Assembly (NCBI GenBank): GCA_027487385.1 | Contig: JAIYDS010000090.1 | Location: 29,608 to 93,607, forward strand | Reading direction: 5' to 3' | DNA from: Acetobacteraceae bacterium | Lineage (GTDB): Bacteria; Pseudomonadota; Alphaproteobacteria; Acetobacterales; Acetobacteraceae | DNA: 64,000 bases | Part shown: positions 15,919-24,271 of the stretch, in pieces | How the letters are laid out: each line of letters begins with the position of its first letter | Numbering within the stretch: position 1 is the first letter of the stretch | The notes under the pieces: generated by a model | The model's database searches: none | The model's input: only the letters and a program-made list of their open reading frames with translations | What the model was told of the DNA's origin: nothing | Program-made: the position numbers and the translations under genes

Positions 15919-16853
15919 GACCCGAGATCAGCTCCGAGTGGATCGATTACTTCCAGCGCAACGGCTTTCCACATGCACGCGGCCTCGACACAGGTATGGA
16001 GGGCGCAGTCTACGTGCTCGTGCCAGATCAACTTGTCGCGAAGGTCTGGATCAAAAAAAAGGATGGCGAACTCGCGCAGCTCAAGGCTTTCTATGATGCG
16101 ATAGCGACCGAGGGCGGCCAAATCGCGACCCCTGAGATTAGGGAAATTCGCGTCGTCGATGGCGTTTCAGTTTCAATTGAACGCTTCCTTCCGGGATCGC
16201 TACTGCAGGTCCTCACGCCAGACAACGCATCGGAGGCGAACAAGAAGGCCGTGAAGGCCATTATACAGACCTTGAGCTTCCTTCGGACTGTTCGTCCTAA
16301 GCCAGAACTATTGCGCTTATCCGTGCTAGGTGAAGACGCTCCGTGGGATCGAGCGGCGACATGGAGTGGCGCCGTTGGTGCGCTCCTGAACCGGCGTCTT
16401 GCCCGCTATGGTGATCAGCTACAAAATCGAGTGCGCGATTTCAGCGCTATTCTCGAGGCGTCGTCGAGATTCCTGGCGTCGCGTGATGATTTGCCGCTCA
16501 GTCTCATCCACGGCGACCTATGTGGCGCCAACATCATGATCGACACTGAATCGAAGCCGCTTTGTGTCTTCGATTTCGGCTTCCTGTCGACGATTGGGGA
16601 TCCCGCATTCGACGCTAGCATTTCGAGCGGCATCTTCAACATGTATGGCCCCGCCGCCCGGACGATCGACGATGAAGTAACATTCGCAGTTTCGGAGGAG
16701 CTCGGTTATCCTCGCAAGGTTCTGCTTGCTTATCGTGCAATATACGCCCTCCTCACTAGCAACGCCTATTCACCTGAAGGTACGGACGGCCACTTCCAAT
16801 GGTGTGTCAACATGCTGCGCCGGGACGACGTTCGCGCGTCGCTTGAATTATGA
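15915..16853 (+). CDS. Aminoglycoside-phosphotransferase-fold small-molecule kinase
   Basis: A 312-residue APH/choline-kinase-like protein. The N-lobe shows GLDTGMEGAVYVL then LVAKVWIKKKDG (ATP lysine); the catalytic loop is LIHGDLCGANIMID and the metal Asp is in VFDFGFLSTIGDP. It phosphorylates a hydroxyl on a small molecule. In a cluster with a nucleotidyltransferase the natural reading is a sugar or alcohol kinase making the substrate that is then activated, as choline kinase does for LicC-type enzymes; self-resistance by phosphorylating the product is the alternative. Overlaps both neighbours by four bases. Confidence 0.83.
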   Translation: MRPEISSEWIDYFQRNGFPHARGLDTGMEGAVYVLVPDQLVAKVWIKKKDGELAQLKAFYDAIATEGGQIATPEIREIRVVDGVSVSIERFLPGSLLQVLTPDNASEANKKAVKAIIQTLSFLRTVRPKPELLRLSVLGEDAPWDRAATWSGAVGALLNRRLARYGDQLQNRVRDFSAILEASSRFLASRDDLPLSLIHGDLCGANIMIDTESKPLCVFDFGFLSTIGDPAFDASISSGIFNMYGPAARTIDDEVTFAVSEELGYPRKVLLAYRAIYALLTSNAYSPEGTDGHFQWCVNMLRRDDVRASLEL

Positions 16854-17611
16854 CCGAGAAAGCCCACACCGATGGCGGCTCTTGCTACGCATTTGACAGC
16901 CGCGGGTACACCGTCCGCTCAGGTTTTCTCACCCCTGGAGAGGTGCAAAGGGCTCGCGAAATCTTGACGGAGCTACCACTCGCACAAGATGCTTGGAACC
17001 CGGATCAACGCCGCGCCCTCAATATTCATCGTTCTAGTGGGTATTTGACTGATCTCGCGCATGAACTTTTTCAATTGCCACTTACTCGGGCGCTGATTAG
17101 CTACCCTCACCGTCTGTTAGAAAGTTACGCCCTGGTGCGGACACGGGGCGCGCTCGACCTCCACGGGGGCGCTTCAGAGTTTCTTGCCGGGATCGACATT
17201 CACGATCACTCTGCCCAAGCAGCCATTCTGGCTGGACGTCCCTATGCACTCCGCGTCAAGGTATTGATCTATTTGGATGACGTCCTCGACACGCCAGATG
17301 GTCGCTTTACATATGTCGAGGGATCGCACAAAGCCGGGCTTTCTTTCCATCGCTCCTTTCCGCGTGGAAGGCAGGACGCCCAACACCTAATGCGCACAGT
17401 AGAGGTGCGCGCCGGCGACGCCATTTGGCTCAACGAAGCGCTGCTCCATGGCGCAGACGTAAAGACTTCCGATACGCCGCGGCGTCTGCTTGCCTACACG
17501 TTCGGTCCCACCTTCATGGCAAGTTGGAGTGAGCTCAGCTGCGACCAATCGCTCGAACGAAGTGGTTATGCCGCATCGGAGAGCGAGAACTCACAAGGCG
17601 GCGCCGCATGA
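16850..17611 (+). CDS. PhyH-like Fe(II)/2-oxoglutarate dioxygenase
   Basis: A 253-residue phytanoyl-CoA-dioxygenase-like protein. Seen: VLIYLDDVLDTPDGRFTYVE followed by GSHKAG, then AGDAIWLNEALLHGAD (the distal His) and RRLLAYTFGP (the Arg that would hold 2-oxoglutarate). The proximal HxD pair is less clear: HGG and HDH occur near the expected place but not a textbook HxD. If active it would hydroxylate, epimerise or oxidatively modify the intermediate using oxygen; such enzymes are frequent late tailoring steps. Start is ATG at 16850 overlapping the kinase stop. The family call rests on the C-terminal half. Confidence 0.68.
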   Translation: MTEKAHTDGGSCYAFDSRGYTVRSGFLTPGEVQRAREILTELPLAQDAWNPDQRRALNIHRSSGYLTDLAHELFQLPLTRALISYPHRLLESYALVRTRGALDLHGGASEFLAGIDIHDHSAQAAILAGRPYALRVKVLIYLDDVLDTPDGRFTYVEGSHKAGLSFHRSFPRGRQDAQHLMRTVEVRAGDAIWLNEALLHGADVKTSDTPRRLLAYTFGPTFMASWSELSCDQSLERSGYAASESENSQGGAA

Positions 17612-18411
17612 GCGTACTGACGCCAGTCGTGACGGCGAGCGACCAAAATTTTCTGCCGGGCCTCTATACACTTCTTGCTAGTCTTCAGCATTATACTCCA
17701 CGCCGCGCCGTCCATGTGCTTGATTGCGGCATTCACCTCGTAGCTCGTCAGCGCCTCGACCAGCGCTTTCCAAACCTTCACTGGACATCGCTCTCAGTCG
17801 ACGTGGATTTACCTCTCCCAAGCGTCGCCTCACGCGCCAGCTACGCCCGGTTTCAGATCGGAGATATCTTTACCGCTGACGCTCGCGTACTCTATTTGGA
17901 TGCCGACGTTGTTGTGGCATCCAATATCGACGAGATCGATGACATCGTGCTGGGTCCGTCCGACATTGTTGCTGCGTGCCTTGAACCCTACACACCGACA
18001 TTTGCGGCGCAGAACGGCGTCCACGATTTTCATCGCTTGGGTTTTGACGGCGGCGAACCCTACTTCAATGCTGGCGTCATGCTAGTTCGCCCTCGCGCCT
18101 GGCAAGAGGCGGGCATTGCGGAACGCGCTGCCGCCTACCTCAGACGTAAAGACGTGAGAATTACGCTGTTCGATCAAGAAGCTCTTAATATAGTACTTGC
18201 TAGACGGTGGCGCGAACTTGCCCCCAAATGGAACGTGAGCCGATTCTGGATGAAACGCGAACGACGCGAAAGAAATCCTAGCATCTTGGAAGAAGCCAAG
18301 CTTGTACATTTTCTTTCGAAGGCGAAACCGTGGTCAGCCCCGCATGACGTACACCCCTGGTTGCTGGATCACTACCGCAGATTTGCGCCGGATGGCGATC
18401 TAAGTCCATGA
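17608..18411 (+). CDS. Glycosyltransferase family 8
   Basis: A 267-residue GT-A glycosyltransferase of the GT8 type (galactosyl/glucosyltransferases acting on lipopolysaccharide or glycogenin-like acceptors). Marks: SVLTPVVTASDQNFLPGL at the start, RVLYLDADVVVASNIDEI (metal DxD), GGEPYFNAGVMLVRPRAW, LFDQEALNIV and AKLVHFLSKAKPW with the metal His. All catalytic elements are intact. No membrane anchor. It is coupled to the dioxygenase upstream and to a second GT-A enzyme downstream by ATGA overlaps. Confidence 0.88.
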   Translation: MSVLTPVVTASDQNFLPGLYTLLASLQHYTPRRAVHVLDCGIHLVARQRLDQRFPNLHWTSLSVDVDLPLPSVASRASYARFQIGDIFTADARVLYLDADVVVASNIDEIDDIVLGPSDIVAACLEPYTPTFAAQNGVHDFHRLGFDGGEPYFNAGVMLVRPRAWQEAGIAERAAAYLRRKDVRITLFDQEALNIVLARRWRELAPKWNVSRFWMKRERRERNPSILEEAKLVHFLSKAKPWSAPHDVHPWLLDHYRRFAPDGDLSP

Positions 18412-19301
18412 TCCCTAATCACGTGCACTTTATTTTCGGTCTCGATCAAGCATTTGGAGGCAAGCCGTTTTCCTTTGTTCATTTTCTGGCCGTTTTAAGT
18501 GCCAAGAAAGTCAATAAACCCGACGAAATTGTGTTTCATTACGAGTATGAGCCAGAGGGCGAATGGTGGGAACGCGCAAAGCCGTTCCTCACGTTGGCTC
18601 GTGTTAACGCGCCGCGATATTTTAATGGGCGCGCCCTTGAACACTTTGCGCACCGCGCGGACGTGCTGAGGCTACAAATCTTGCTGGCTGAGGGCGGCAT
18701 CTATCTGGACGCGGATACGTTCTGTGTCACACCGTTCACACCGTTGCTCAAAGAATCCACGGTCCTTGGCATTGAGCCCAATGCTGGCCTTTCGAATGCG
18801 GTCATTCTGGCGGCGAAGGGGGCGCAGTTTCTCAAGGTTTGGCTCGATACCTATTCTTCGTTTGATAGTAAAGACTGGCGGTCGCACTCAATCCGGATGC
18901 CTTTTCGTTTGAGCAAGCGGCACCAGGATCTCCTTCGGATCGAAGGCGGTCAGGCATTTTGTTTTCCCACATATGATGACCCCATGCATATATTGCTATG
19001 GAAAGAAGAAGCAAGCCTTGGACAGCGCGTCTCTGGACTATTTCGTGTACTTCGTGACATTCCGTACTATTTGAGCGACGAGTGGCCGGTTAGTTTCATG
19101 CCCTATCTGCGATCAGTGCTCGCGCAGCGTGCGGACTTTTATTTCCGCTTGCGATCCGCGTATTGCGTTCACCTTTGGGAAAGCCTTTGGTGGGACCGAT
19201 ACTTGCGTGACCTCGCTCCGGAGGCTCTCTCGAACAGGCGTACTTTGTTTGCAGCGCTGTCCGCGGACGTATTGGGCGAAAATTTTCTGTCGTTATCATA
19301 A
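18408..19301 (+). CDS. GT32-like glycosyltransferase (DXD sugar-binding family), last gene of operon
   Basis: A 297-residue protein with the Gly_transf_sug/capsular-type signature HRADVLRLQILLAEGGIYLD followed by ADTF, the DXD donor site found in OCH1/GT32-like enzymes. The opening MIPNHVHFIFGLDQ is also typical of this group. The C-terminal third (from about residue 190) is less conserved and aromatic-rich. It ends the thirteen-gene operon; the next gene is convergent. I see no strong hairpin directly after the stop. Acceptor and donor are unknown. The last stretch is the most A/T-rich part of the operon. Confidence 0.83.
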   Translation: MIPNHVHFIFGLDQAFGGKPFSFVHFLAVLSAKKVNKPDEIVFHYEYEPEGEWWERAKPFLTLARVNAPRYFNGRALEHFAHRADVLRLQILLAEGGIYLDADTFCVTPFTPLLKESTVLGIEPNAGLSNAVILAAKGAQFLKVWLDTYSSFDSKDWRSHSIRMPFRLSKRHQDLLRIEGGQAFCFPTYDDPMHILLWKEEASLGQRVSGLFRVLRDIPYYLSDEWPVSFMPYLRSVLAQRADFYFRLRSAYCVHLWESLWWDRYLRDLAPEALSNRRTLFAALSADVLGENFLSLS

Positions 19302-19466
19302 GCGTATTCACGTCGATTTGGGCATGGCGGGGAGTTCCCTTTTTGAGACCTCTGCGGAACCCGCGCTGATCGGCTGTTTGAGGCGTGGTTGTGGCCAGGA
19401 AACGGTGGCGTGGATTGAGGGGAGGGAATGGCGGCGCACCCGCTGGCGCCCACCTTCAGTGCGAGC

Positions 19467-19488
19467 GGTGCGGCGGAGCCGCCGCACC
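19467..19488. terminator. Hairpin between converging operons
   Basis: GGTGCGGCG-GAGC-CGCCGCACC, a nine-base-pair stem with a four-base loop, 28 bases beyond the tail-spike stop on the minus strand and 165 bases beyond the sugar operon on the plus strand. There is no clear T-run, so it may be a weak or factor-assisted terminator. The second tail copy has its own GC-rich hairpins at the equivalent place. Confidence 0.45.
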
Positions 19489-19515
19489 CCTATCAGCCAT
19501 GACGCTCGTTCTGGC

Positions 19516-21348
19516 TCACGGGATCCGCCTCTTCGTCACTTGCACCGCCAGCGCCGCCGCGGCGAGGTCCACCGTCGACGCGCTGACGTTCCGCGCCGTG
19601 ACGCGCACGCTGTTGTTCGACCACACATGGCAATCGAGCACGAAGGCGATGCTGCTGCTGTCGAGCGAGGCATCGGCGAAGTCGCCGCGCCGCGCGCCAG
19701 GCACCGCGACGTCGATGTTCGCCGTCGCGCCTGCGGTCAGGCTCGGTAGGTCCCAGGTGGCCTCTAGGGCTAGGCTGCGCGTCCCCACTGGGACCGACGG
19801 GCAGCCGTACAGCACCGCAGGCGCCGCCTCCGGCAGCCCGAACAGCCGCAGCGCCTCGAGCTCGATCTGTCCGTCAAAGCCGACGATGCCCACCTGCGCA
19901 AAGGCCACGCCGGCGCCGACCCGGATCGTCTGCCGCCGATTCAGCGACGAGTCCGCCATCACCGCGCCGGCATTCCAGCCCTTCGCCGGGCTGTTCCACT
20001 GCATGGTCGTGCCGGAGGCCAGCACGTCGCCGGCGATGTTCTCCCGTACATTCGCCGCGCCATCGAACACCCGCACAAACAGACGTCCGCCATCGACGCC
20101 GCCGACCAGCCAATGCGCCAGTGCAAACTCCTTGGCCGAGGAGGTATCCACCACGAAGGCCATGCCGCGATTGGCGTCTAACAGCAGCCCGCGCGCGGTT
20201 GCGGCAATCCCGTCCAGCCCGTTGAAGCACAGTCCCGTCAGCGTGGTCGTCGCGGTGGTCGAGCTGGCCAGTGTCGCCAGCTTCTCGACGCCGATCTCGG
20301 TGCCGCTCTGTCGGAAGGCCGCAGCGCGGAGATTGGGCACCGCCTCCAGCAGCCGCAGCAGCCGCGAGGCCGGCGCGCGGTGCCGGTTGATCACCGCATT
20401 GCCCGCGCGGTCCGCGGTCGCGGTGTAGTCGATCCGGACGGCATAGGTGTTGGCCCAGGCCACCTCGTACTCGCAGTCGGTCGCGCTGCCGGTGTGCCGA
20501 GCCACAATCGGCGAGCAGGCCTCCATCCGCAGTGCGCGGCCGATAATTGCGGTGCCATCCGTCTCGTTCAGGAAGGGGATCGCCACGTTCGGGTCGAGCT
20601 GCCGCAGCTCGAAGTTCGGCCCGTCGAAGACGTGCCGGTTGTGGTTGTTGTAGCCGCCCGCGCCCCGCGAGATGCGAATGCCGTAGCGGTCGATCGTCGG
20701 GTTGATGCCGGTGGCGAGGGCGAAGTGGCCGCCATAGTAGCGGATCGACGTGTTCCAGGCGGTCGCCGTCTCGGCGCGGATGTCGAGGCCGTAGCGGTTG
20801 TTCAGGATGCGCAGCAGGTGGAAGGTGCTGTCCTCGACGCCGCGGCCATCGCCCAGCGTGCGCATGCCGATGGTGAAGCCGGAGACCAGGCGCAGATCGA
20901 CGACCGTGGCATCGATGTTGCGCACCAGGATGCCGATATCGGCCTCGGAGGCCCAGTCGGATTGGATCTGCCTGACCACCTGCAGCCCGGCGTAGAGCTT
21001 CTCGCCGTTGCGCGTGGTGCCGCCATCGCCCAGCGTCAGGACCGTAGCCGGCGCATTGGCGGCGCCGGTGTAGCGGATGACCCCGCGCATGATCAGCCCG
21101 CGGGCGCCGCCGCCCAGCGTGACCCCACTGCCGACATTCCAGGTGCCGGGCGGGATGACGGCGAACTTCTGGTCCGCCGCGGCGCGATCAAAGCAGGACT
21201 GGATGGCGCTGCGGTCGTTCGCCACGCCATCACCCAAGCCGCCGAAATCGGTCGGCAGCACGGCCTCCCGATCGCGGAGGTACTTCGCGAAGTCGGTCTT
21301 GTTGAGGTTGGCGTTGAGGACCAGCAGGTCATCGATGCGCGCCGGCAT
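19516..21348 (-). CDS. Phage tail spike / pectate-lyase-like beta-helix protein, copy 1
   Basis: A 610-residue phage receptor-binding or glycan-degrading spike. The N-terminus (MPARIDDLLVLNANLNKTDF) is followed by FGGLGDGVANDRSAIQSCFD, the opening of pectate-lyase-3/right-handed beta-helix domains; the middle is rich in short Gly/Asn/Val turns as expected for a beta-helix, and the end is a beta-rich cap. The ATG at 21348 has AGGAGG upstream; the track start at 21801 lies inside the upstream gene. A 613-residue homologue is at 61208-63049. It is ten bases downstream of the tail-tip gene, the normal phage order. No signal peptide. Substrate and host receptor unknown. Confidence 0.85.
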   Translation of the reverse strand: MPARIDDLLVLNANLNKTDFAKYLRDREAVLPTDFGGLGDGVANDRSAIQSCFDRAAADQKFAVIPPGTWNVGSGVTLGGGARGLIMRGVIRYTGAANAPATVLTLGDGGTTRNGEKLYAGLQVVRQIQSDWASEADIGILVRNIDATVVDLRLVSGFTIGMRTLGDGRGVEDSTFHLLRILNNRYGLDIRAETATAWNTSIRYYGGHFALATGINPTIDRYGIRISRGAGGYNNHNRHVFDGPNFELRQLDPNVAIPFLNETDGTAIIGRALRMEACSPIVARHTGSATDCEYEVAWANTYAVRIDYTATADRAGNAVINRHRAPASRLLRLLEAVPNLRAAAFRQSGTEIGVEKLATLASSTTATTTLTGLCFNGLDGIAATARGLLLDANRGMAFVVDTSSAKEFALAHWLVGGVDGGRLFVRVFDGAANVRENIAGDVLASGTTMQWNSPAKGWNAGAVMADSSLNRRQTIRVGAGVAFAQVGIVGFDGQIELEALRLFGLPEAAPAVLYGCPSVPVGTRSLALEATWDLPSLTAGATANIDVAVPGARRGDFADASLDSSSIAFVLDCHVWSNNSVRVTARNVSASTVDLAAAALAVQVTKRRIP

Positions 21349-22297
21349 GGCGGGCCTCCTACAATGCGGTGGCGGTGACCGGGCCGGCGAAGGCGGAGAC
21401 GTTGCCCTCGGCCGAGACGCTGCGCAGCCAGTACCAACGGGTCTGGCCGGTAGAGAGGCCGGTGCGGTCCCAGGGCAGCGCGGTCGGCTCGCTGGCCAGC
21501 TTGGTCGCGGCGGCCAGGCTGGCGCTGCTGGCCTCGAAGACCTGCAGACGCACCCCGTCCGCGGGAAAGCCTCCCGACAGGCGCACGCCGCCGGTGATGC
21601 CTGTCGCCGCCAGACCCGAGGCGGCGGCCGGCACCAAGGCCTCGCGCCAACCCGACACCGCCCCACTGCGCGCCTGCGCGCGCACCCGGAAGGCGGTGGG
21701 CTCCGCGGTGGGGATGGCGACGGCGGTGGCGCCGAAGCCGACGGCATAGCCCTGCCACACGGCAACGGAGGTGGGCCGGAACTCGATCTCGTAACCGGCA
21801 AGATAGGCGGAGCCCACCGCGGACCAGGAGACCGCGATTGCGGTGAAGCTCACCGCCACCGGCGTCTCCACCAGGATCGCAGCCGGCGCGGCGATCACGC
21901 CCGGGTTCGGCAGCACCACCGAGGGGTTCTGTCCGGTGGCGCGTTCATCCGTCGCCGGGTTCCAGGCCCAGACGGCGGGATCCTCCTCGGCCAGTTGGAG
22001 GTTCACCCCGCCATCCGGCGCCAGCGCCCAGCCCGTCACCCGGGCCGGGAATGGCGTCAGGCGTTCGAGGGCCACCGTCACCCCATCCCAGGGACGCAGC
22101 CGCAGCGCCGAGAGGTTAGCCTGCATTGCCACCTCGCGCTGGCGGCGGTTGCGCTCCAGTTCGATTTTCATCAGGCGCTGGACCGTCGCCGCCGAGGTGG
22201 TGAGCGGGAACTCCATGTCCCGGTAGATCGCCTCGCCGCCATCCTCGGTGACGTAGTTGCTGGCCAGCAGGGGCGGCGCATCGGTCGGCTGCCAGGC
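19516..22297. repeat. Long direct repeat, left copy (tail spike and tail-tip 3' part)
   Basis: This block is paralogous and in the same orientation as 61208-64000. The tail-tip part is nearly base-identical over long stretches; the spike part is more diverged but collinear throughout. The right copy runs off the window, so the full repeat length is unknown. Confidence 0.85.
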
Positions 22298-24271
22298 GGC
22301 GGCCGGCTCGACATAGACGGCGCGCACCCCGTTGAAGAGATCACGCCGCGGCCGCGAGCCGACGATGGTGACGTCGCCGCGCAGATCGTCCGAGGTGAGG
22401 GTCGCGGCCGGCAGCGCCGGCGCACCGGCATGGATGTAGAAGCGCCCGCCCGAGACCACGAGCGCGCCGGCCATGGCGGCGACCAGCTTGCGGGTGATGG
22501 CGATCTTGCCCTCGCCCAGGGTGACGGCGCCGTTGACGGTGTAGCGCCGCTCGGCGGTGCCATCGCGGCGACCCATGATCTCGTCGCAGACATTGGCCGC
22601 GGCCATGAGCGCCGGCAGGTCGATATCCGCCCACGCCGCACGCCACCCCAAGGGCGAGGTCAGGTACCAGGCGAGGCAGATTGCGGGATTGTCGGACCAA
22701 CCAGTGACGCCGGTGCGCGGATCCAGGATGGTGTCCGCCCCCTCGACGATGGCCGACAGGCTGGGCGCACCGGAGGGGAAGGCTTCGGGCCGCAGCTTGA
22801 GGCGCACGGCGAGATAGGCACGTCCCTGGCCGCGATGCGCCGCGGTCCACTGGCCGCCGGTGTCCGCCACGAGGTTGGCGTTCGCGGCCTGCCCGGGATC
22901 GCCCAGCGCACGGTCGATGCGCAGCAGGCCGGCGAACTTCGCGTCGGTGGAGGCGGTGCCGTTCAGGAAGATCTCGCCGATGGCGCGGACGGGCGCGCGG
23001 CGGACGTCACCGGTCGCGTTCACACGTCGGCGCAGCTCCACCAGCTGCTTCTCCAGGATGGAGATCGCGATGCCGGTCGCGGTCTTCACCGCGGTAAGGA
23101 CCTGGCGCTCCGGGAGCGGGTCGAGCCGCGCCAGGGCCAGCCGGCCCAGCAGGTCTGCGAGCGGCTCGGAGTCCGGTGGGCGTGTGAGGCTGGAGGCGGC
23201 GGCGAGCAGGTCATCCACCGTGGCCGGCGTCGCCGTGGAAGCGGACGTGCGCTGCCCCTGATCAGCCGCCTGCTCGTAGTCGGCGGCGGTCGCCCCGCGC
23301 CGCAGGTCGTCGTTGAAGTCGTCGCCATGCAGCGGCGCGACAATGCGCGAGGGGAGGTCCGCGAGGTTCAGCTGGTCGGCGAGCGTCGCCGCAGCCTGCA
23401 TGCCGGCGTGACCGGCATCGGCGAAGATGGTGACGTGGGTGGTACCCTCAGGCCACTGCCAGCGCCGCAGCCCGTCGGCCGAGAGCGCCGCCATGGTGGG
23501 GACGCCGAACAGAGCCATGGCGGCGAGCGCGGTCTCGATCCCTTCCGCCACGCCGATCCGCCCGTCCTCGGGCGTCGGCGCGAGCCGCACCGCACCGGCG
23601 GCGACGGGCCCGAGCATCTTCTTCCACGGCGGCGCTTTCCCGGATCCATCGTCCAGCGGGTAGGTCCGATGGATGCCGCCCGTGGGCTCTCCCGCACCAT
23701 CGCGGACGACGGCGACCATCCCGGGCCAGCCGCGCCGGCTCTCGAAGTCGGCGAGGTCGGGGTAGAACATCAGGTCGGGGCTGTCGGGCGGGGCGAGACC
23801 GCGGCCGCGGAGGTAGGCCTCGGCAGGCGAGCAAGCGAGGGGGACGCAGCCGGCGAGGATGCGCGCGACCTCATGGCTGTGGTCCGGGCGGTGCTCGGCA
23901 GCGCGCGGAGGCGGCGAGGGGCGCTCCATGCGCGCCAGCCGCGCCGCCTCATCGAACAGCCGCGGCTCCGGGGCGCCGGTCGCGTGGTAGACCATGTCGA
24001 TCGGCCCTGCGCTCTCGCCCGTGGCGTGGTCGAACCCCCACCCGGCGAAGCGGCCCTCCAGGTGGATCACGCAGGAGCCCTCGCCGCGGGGCGCACGACC
24101 CGAGAGATCGGCGCAGCGCAACGTGCGGCCGTCGGGGGCGCGCCGGGCGTTGGGGAACAGCGCCGGCAGCCACTCCTTCGCGGTGTCCGCGAGCCGCCGC
24201 CGCACCTCCGCTAGATCGTGCCGGACCGGCGACAGGCCCGCGTCGTTGAGGTCGATCGGCGCCGCGGTCAT
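21359..24271 (-). CDS. In-frame fusion: phage primase/TOPRIM N-terminus with tail-tip protein C-terminus
   Basis: A 970-residue chimera. Residues 1 to about 415 look like a phage DNA primase: a primase-type N-terminus (RTLRCADLSGRAPRGEGSCV), then a TOPRIM-like region with GVAEGIETALAAMALFGVP and THVTIFADAGHAG. From about residue 425 (AIGEIFLNG) to the end it is a phage tail-tip or host-specificity protein (GpJ-like) with fibronectin-type repeats; its last 300 residues are nearly identical to the protein at 63062-64000. Primase and tail genes normally belong to opposite ends of a phage genome, so I read this as a deletion joining them near 22.98-23.03 kb. The start at 24271 overlaps the helicase stop (ATGA). 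Primase activity may survive; tail assembly probably not. Confidence 0.75.
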   Translation of the reverse strand: MTAAPIDLNDAGLSPVRHDLAEVRRRLADTAKEWLPALFPNARRAPDGRTLRCADLSGRAPRGEGSCVIHLEGRFAGWGFDHATGESAGPIDMVYHATGAPEPRLFDEAARLARMERPSPPPRAAEHRPDHSHEVARILAGCVPLACSPAEAYLRGRGLAPPDSPDLMFYPDLADFESRRGWPGMVAVVRDGAGEPTGGIHRTYPLDDGSGKAPPWKKMLGPVAAGAVRLAPTPEDGRIGVAEGIETALAAMALFGVPTMAALSADGLRRWQWPEGTTHVTIFADAGHAGMQAAATLADQLNLADLPSRIVAPLHGDDFNDDLRRGATAADYEQAADQGQRTSASTATPATVDDLLAAASSLTRPPDSEPLADLLGRLALARLDPLPERQVLTAVKTATGIAISILEKQLVELRRRVNATGDVRRAPVRAIGEIFLNGTASTDAKFAGLLRIDRALGDPGQAANANLVADTGGQWTAAHRGQGRAYLAVRLKLRPEAFPSGAPSLSAIVEGADTILDPRTGVTGWSDNPAICLAWYLTSPLGWRAAWADIDLPALMAAANVCDEIMGRRDGTAERRYTVNGAVTLGEGKIAITRKLVAAMAGALVVSGGRFYIHAGAPALPAATLTSDDLRGDVTIVGSRPRRDLFNGVRAVYVEPAAAWQPTDAPPLLASNYVTEDGGEAIYRDMEFPLTTSAATVQRLMKIELERNRRQREVAMQANLSALRLRPWDGVTVALERLTPFPARVTGWALAPDGGVNLQLAEEDPAVWAWNPATDERATGQNPSVVLPNPGVIAAPAAILVETPVAVSFTAIAVSWSAVGSAYLAGYEIEFRPTSVAVWQGYAVGFGATAVAIPTAEPTAFRVRAQARSGAVSGWREALVPAAASGLAATGITGGVRLSGGFPADGVRLQVFEASSASLAAATKLASEPTALPWDRTGLSTGQTRWYWLRSVSAEGNVSAFAGPVTATAL

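Noticed and set aside
21077-24214. A 1045-residue plus-strand ORF opposite the tail and primase genes
   Set aside because: It is the antisense of clearly recognisable proteins, has Arg/Gly/Ala-biased composition and no domain; typical shadow ORF in high-GC DNA.
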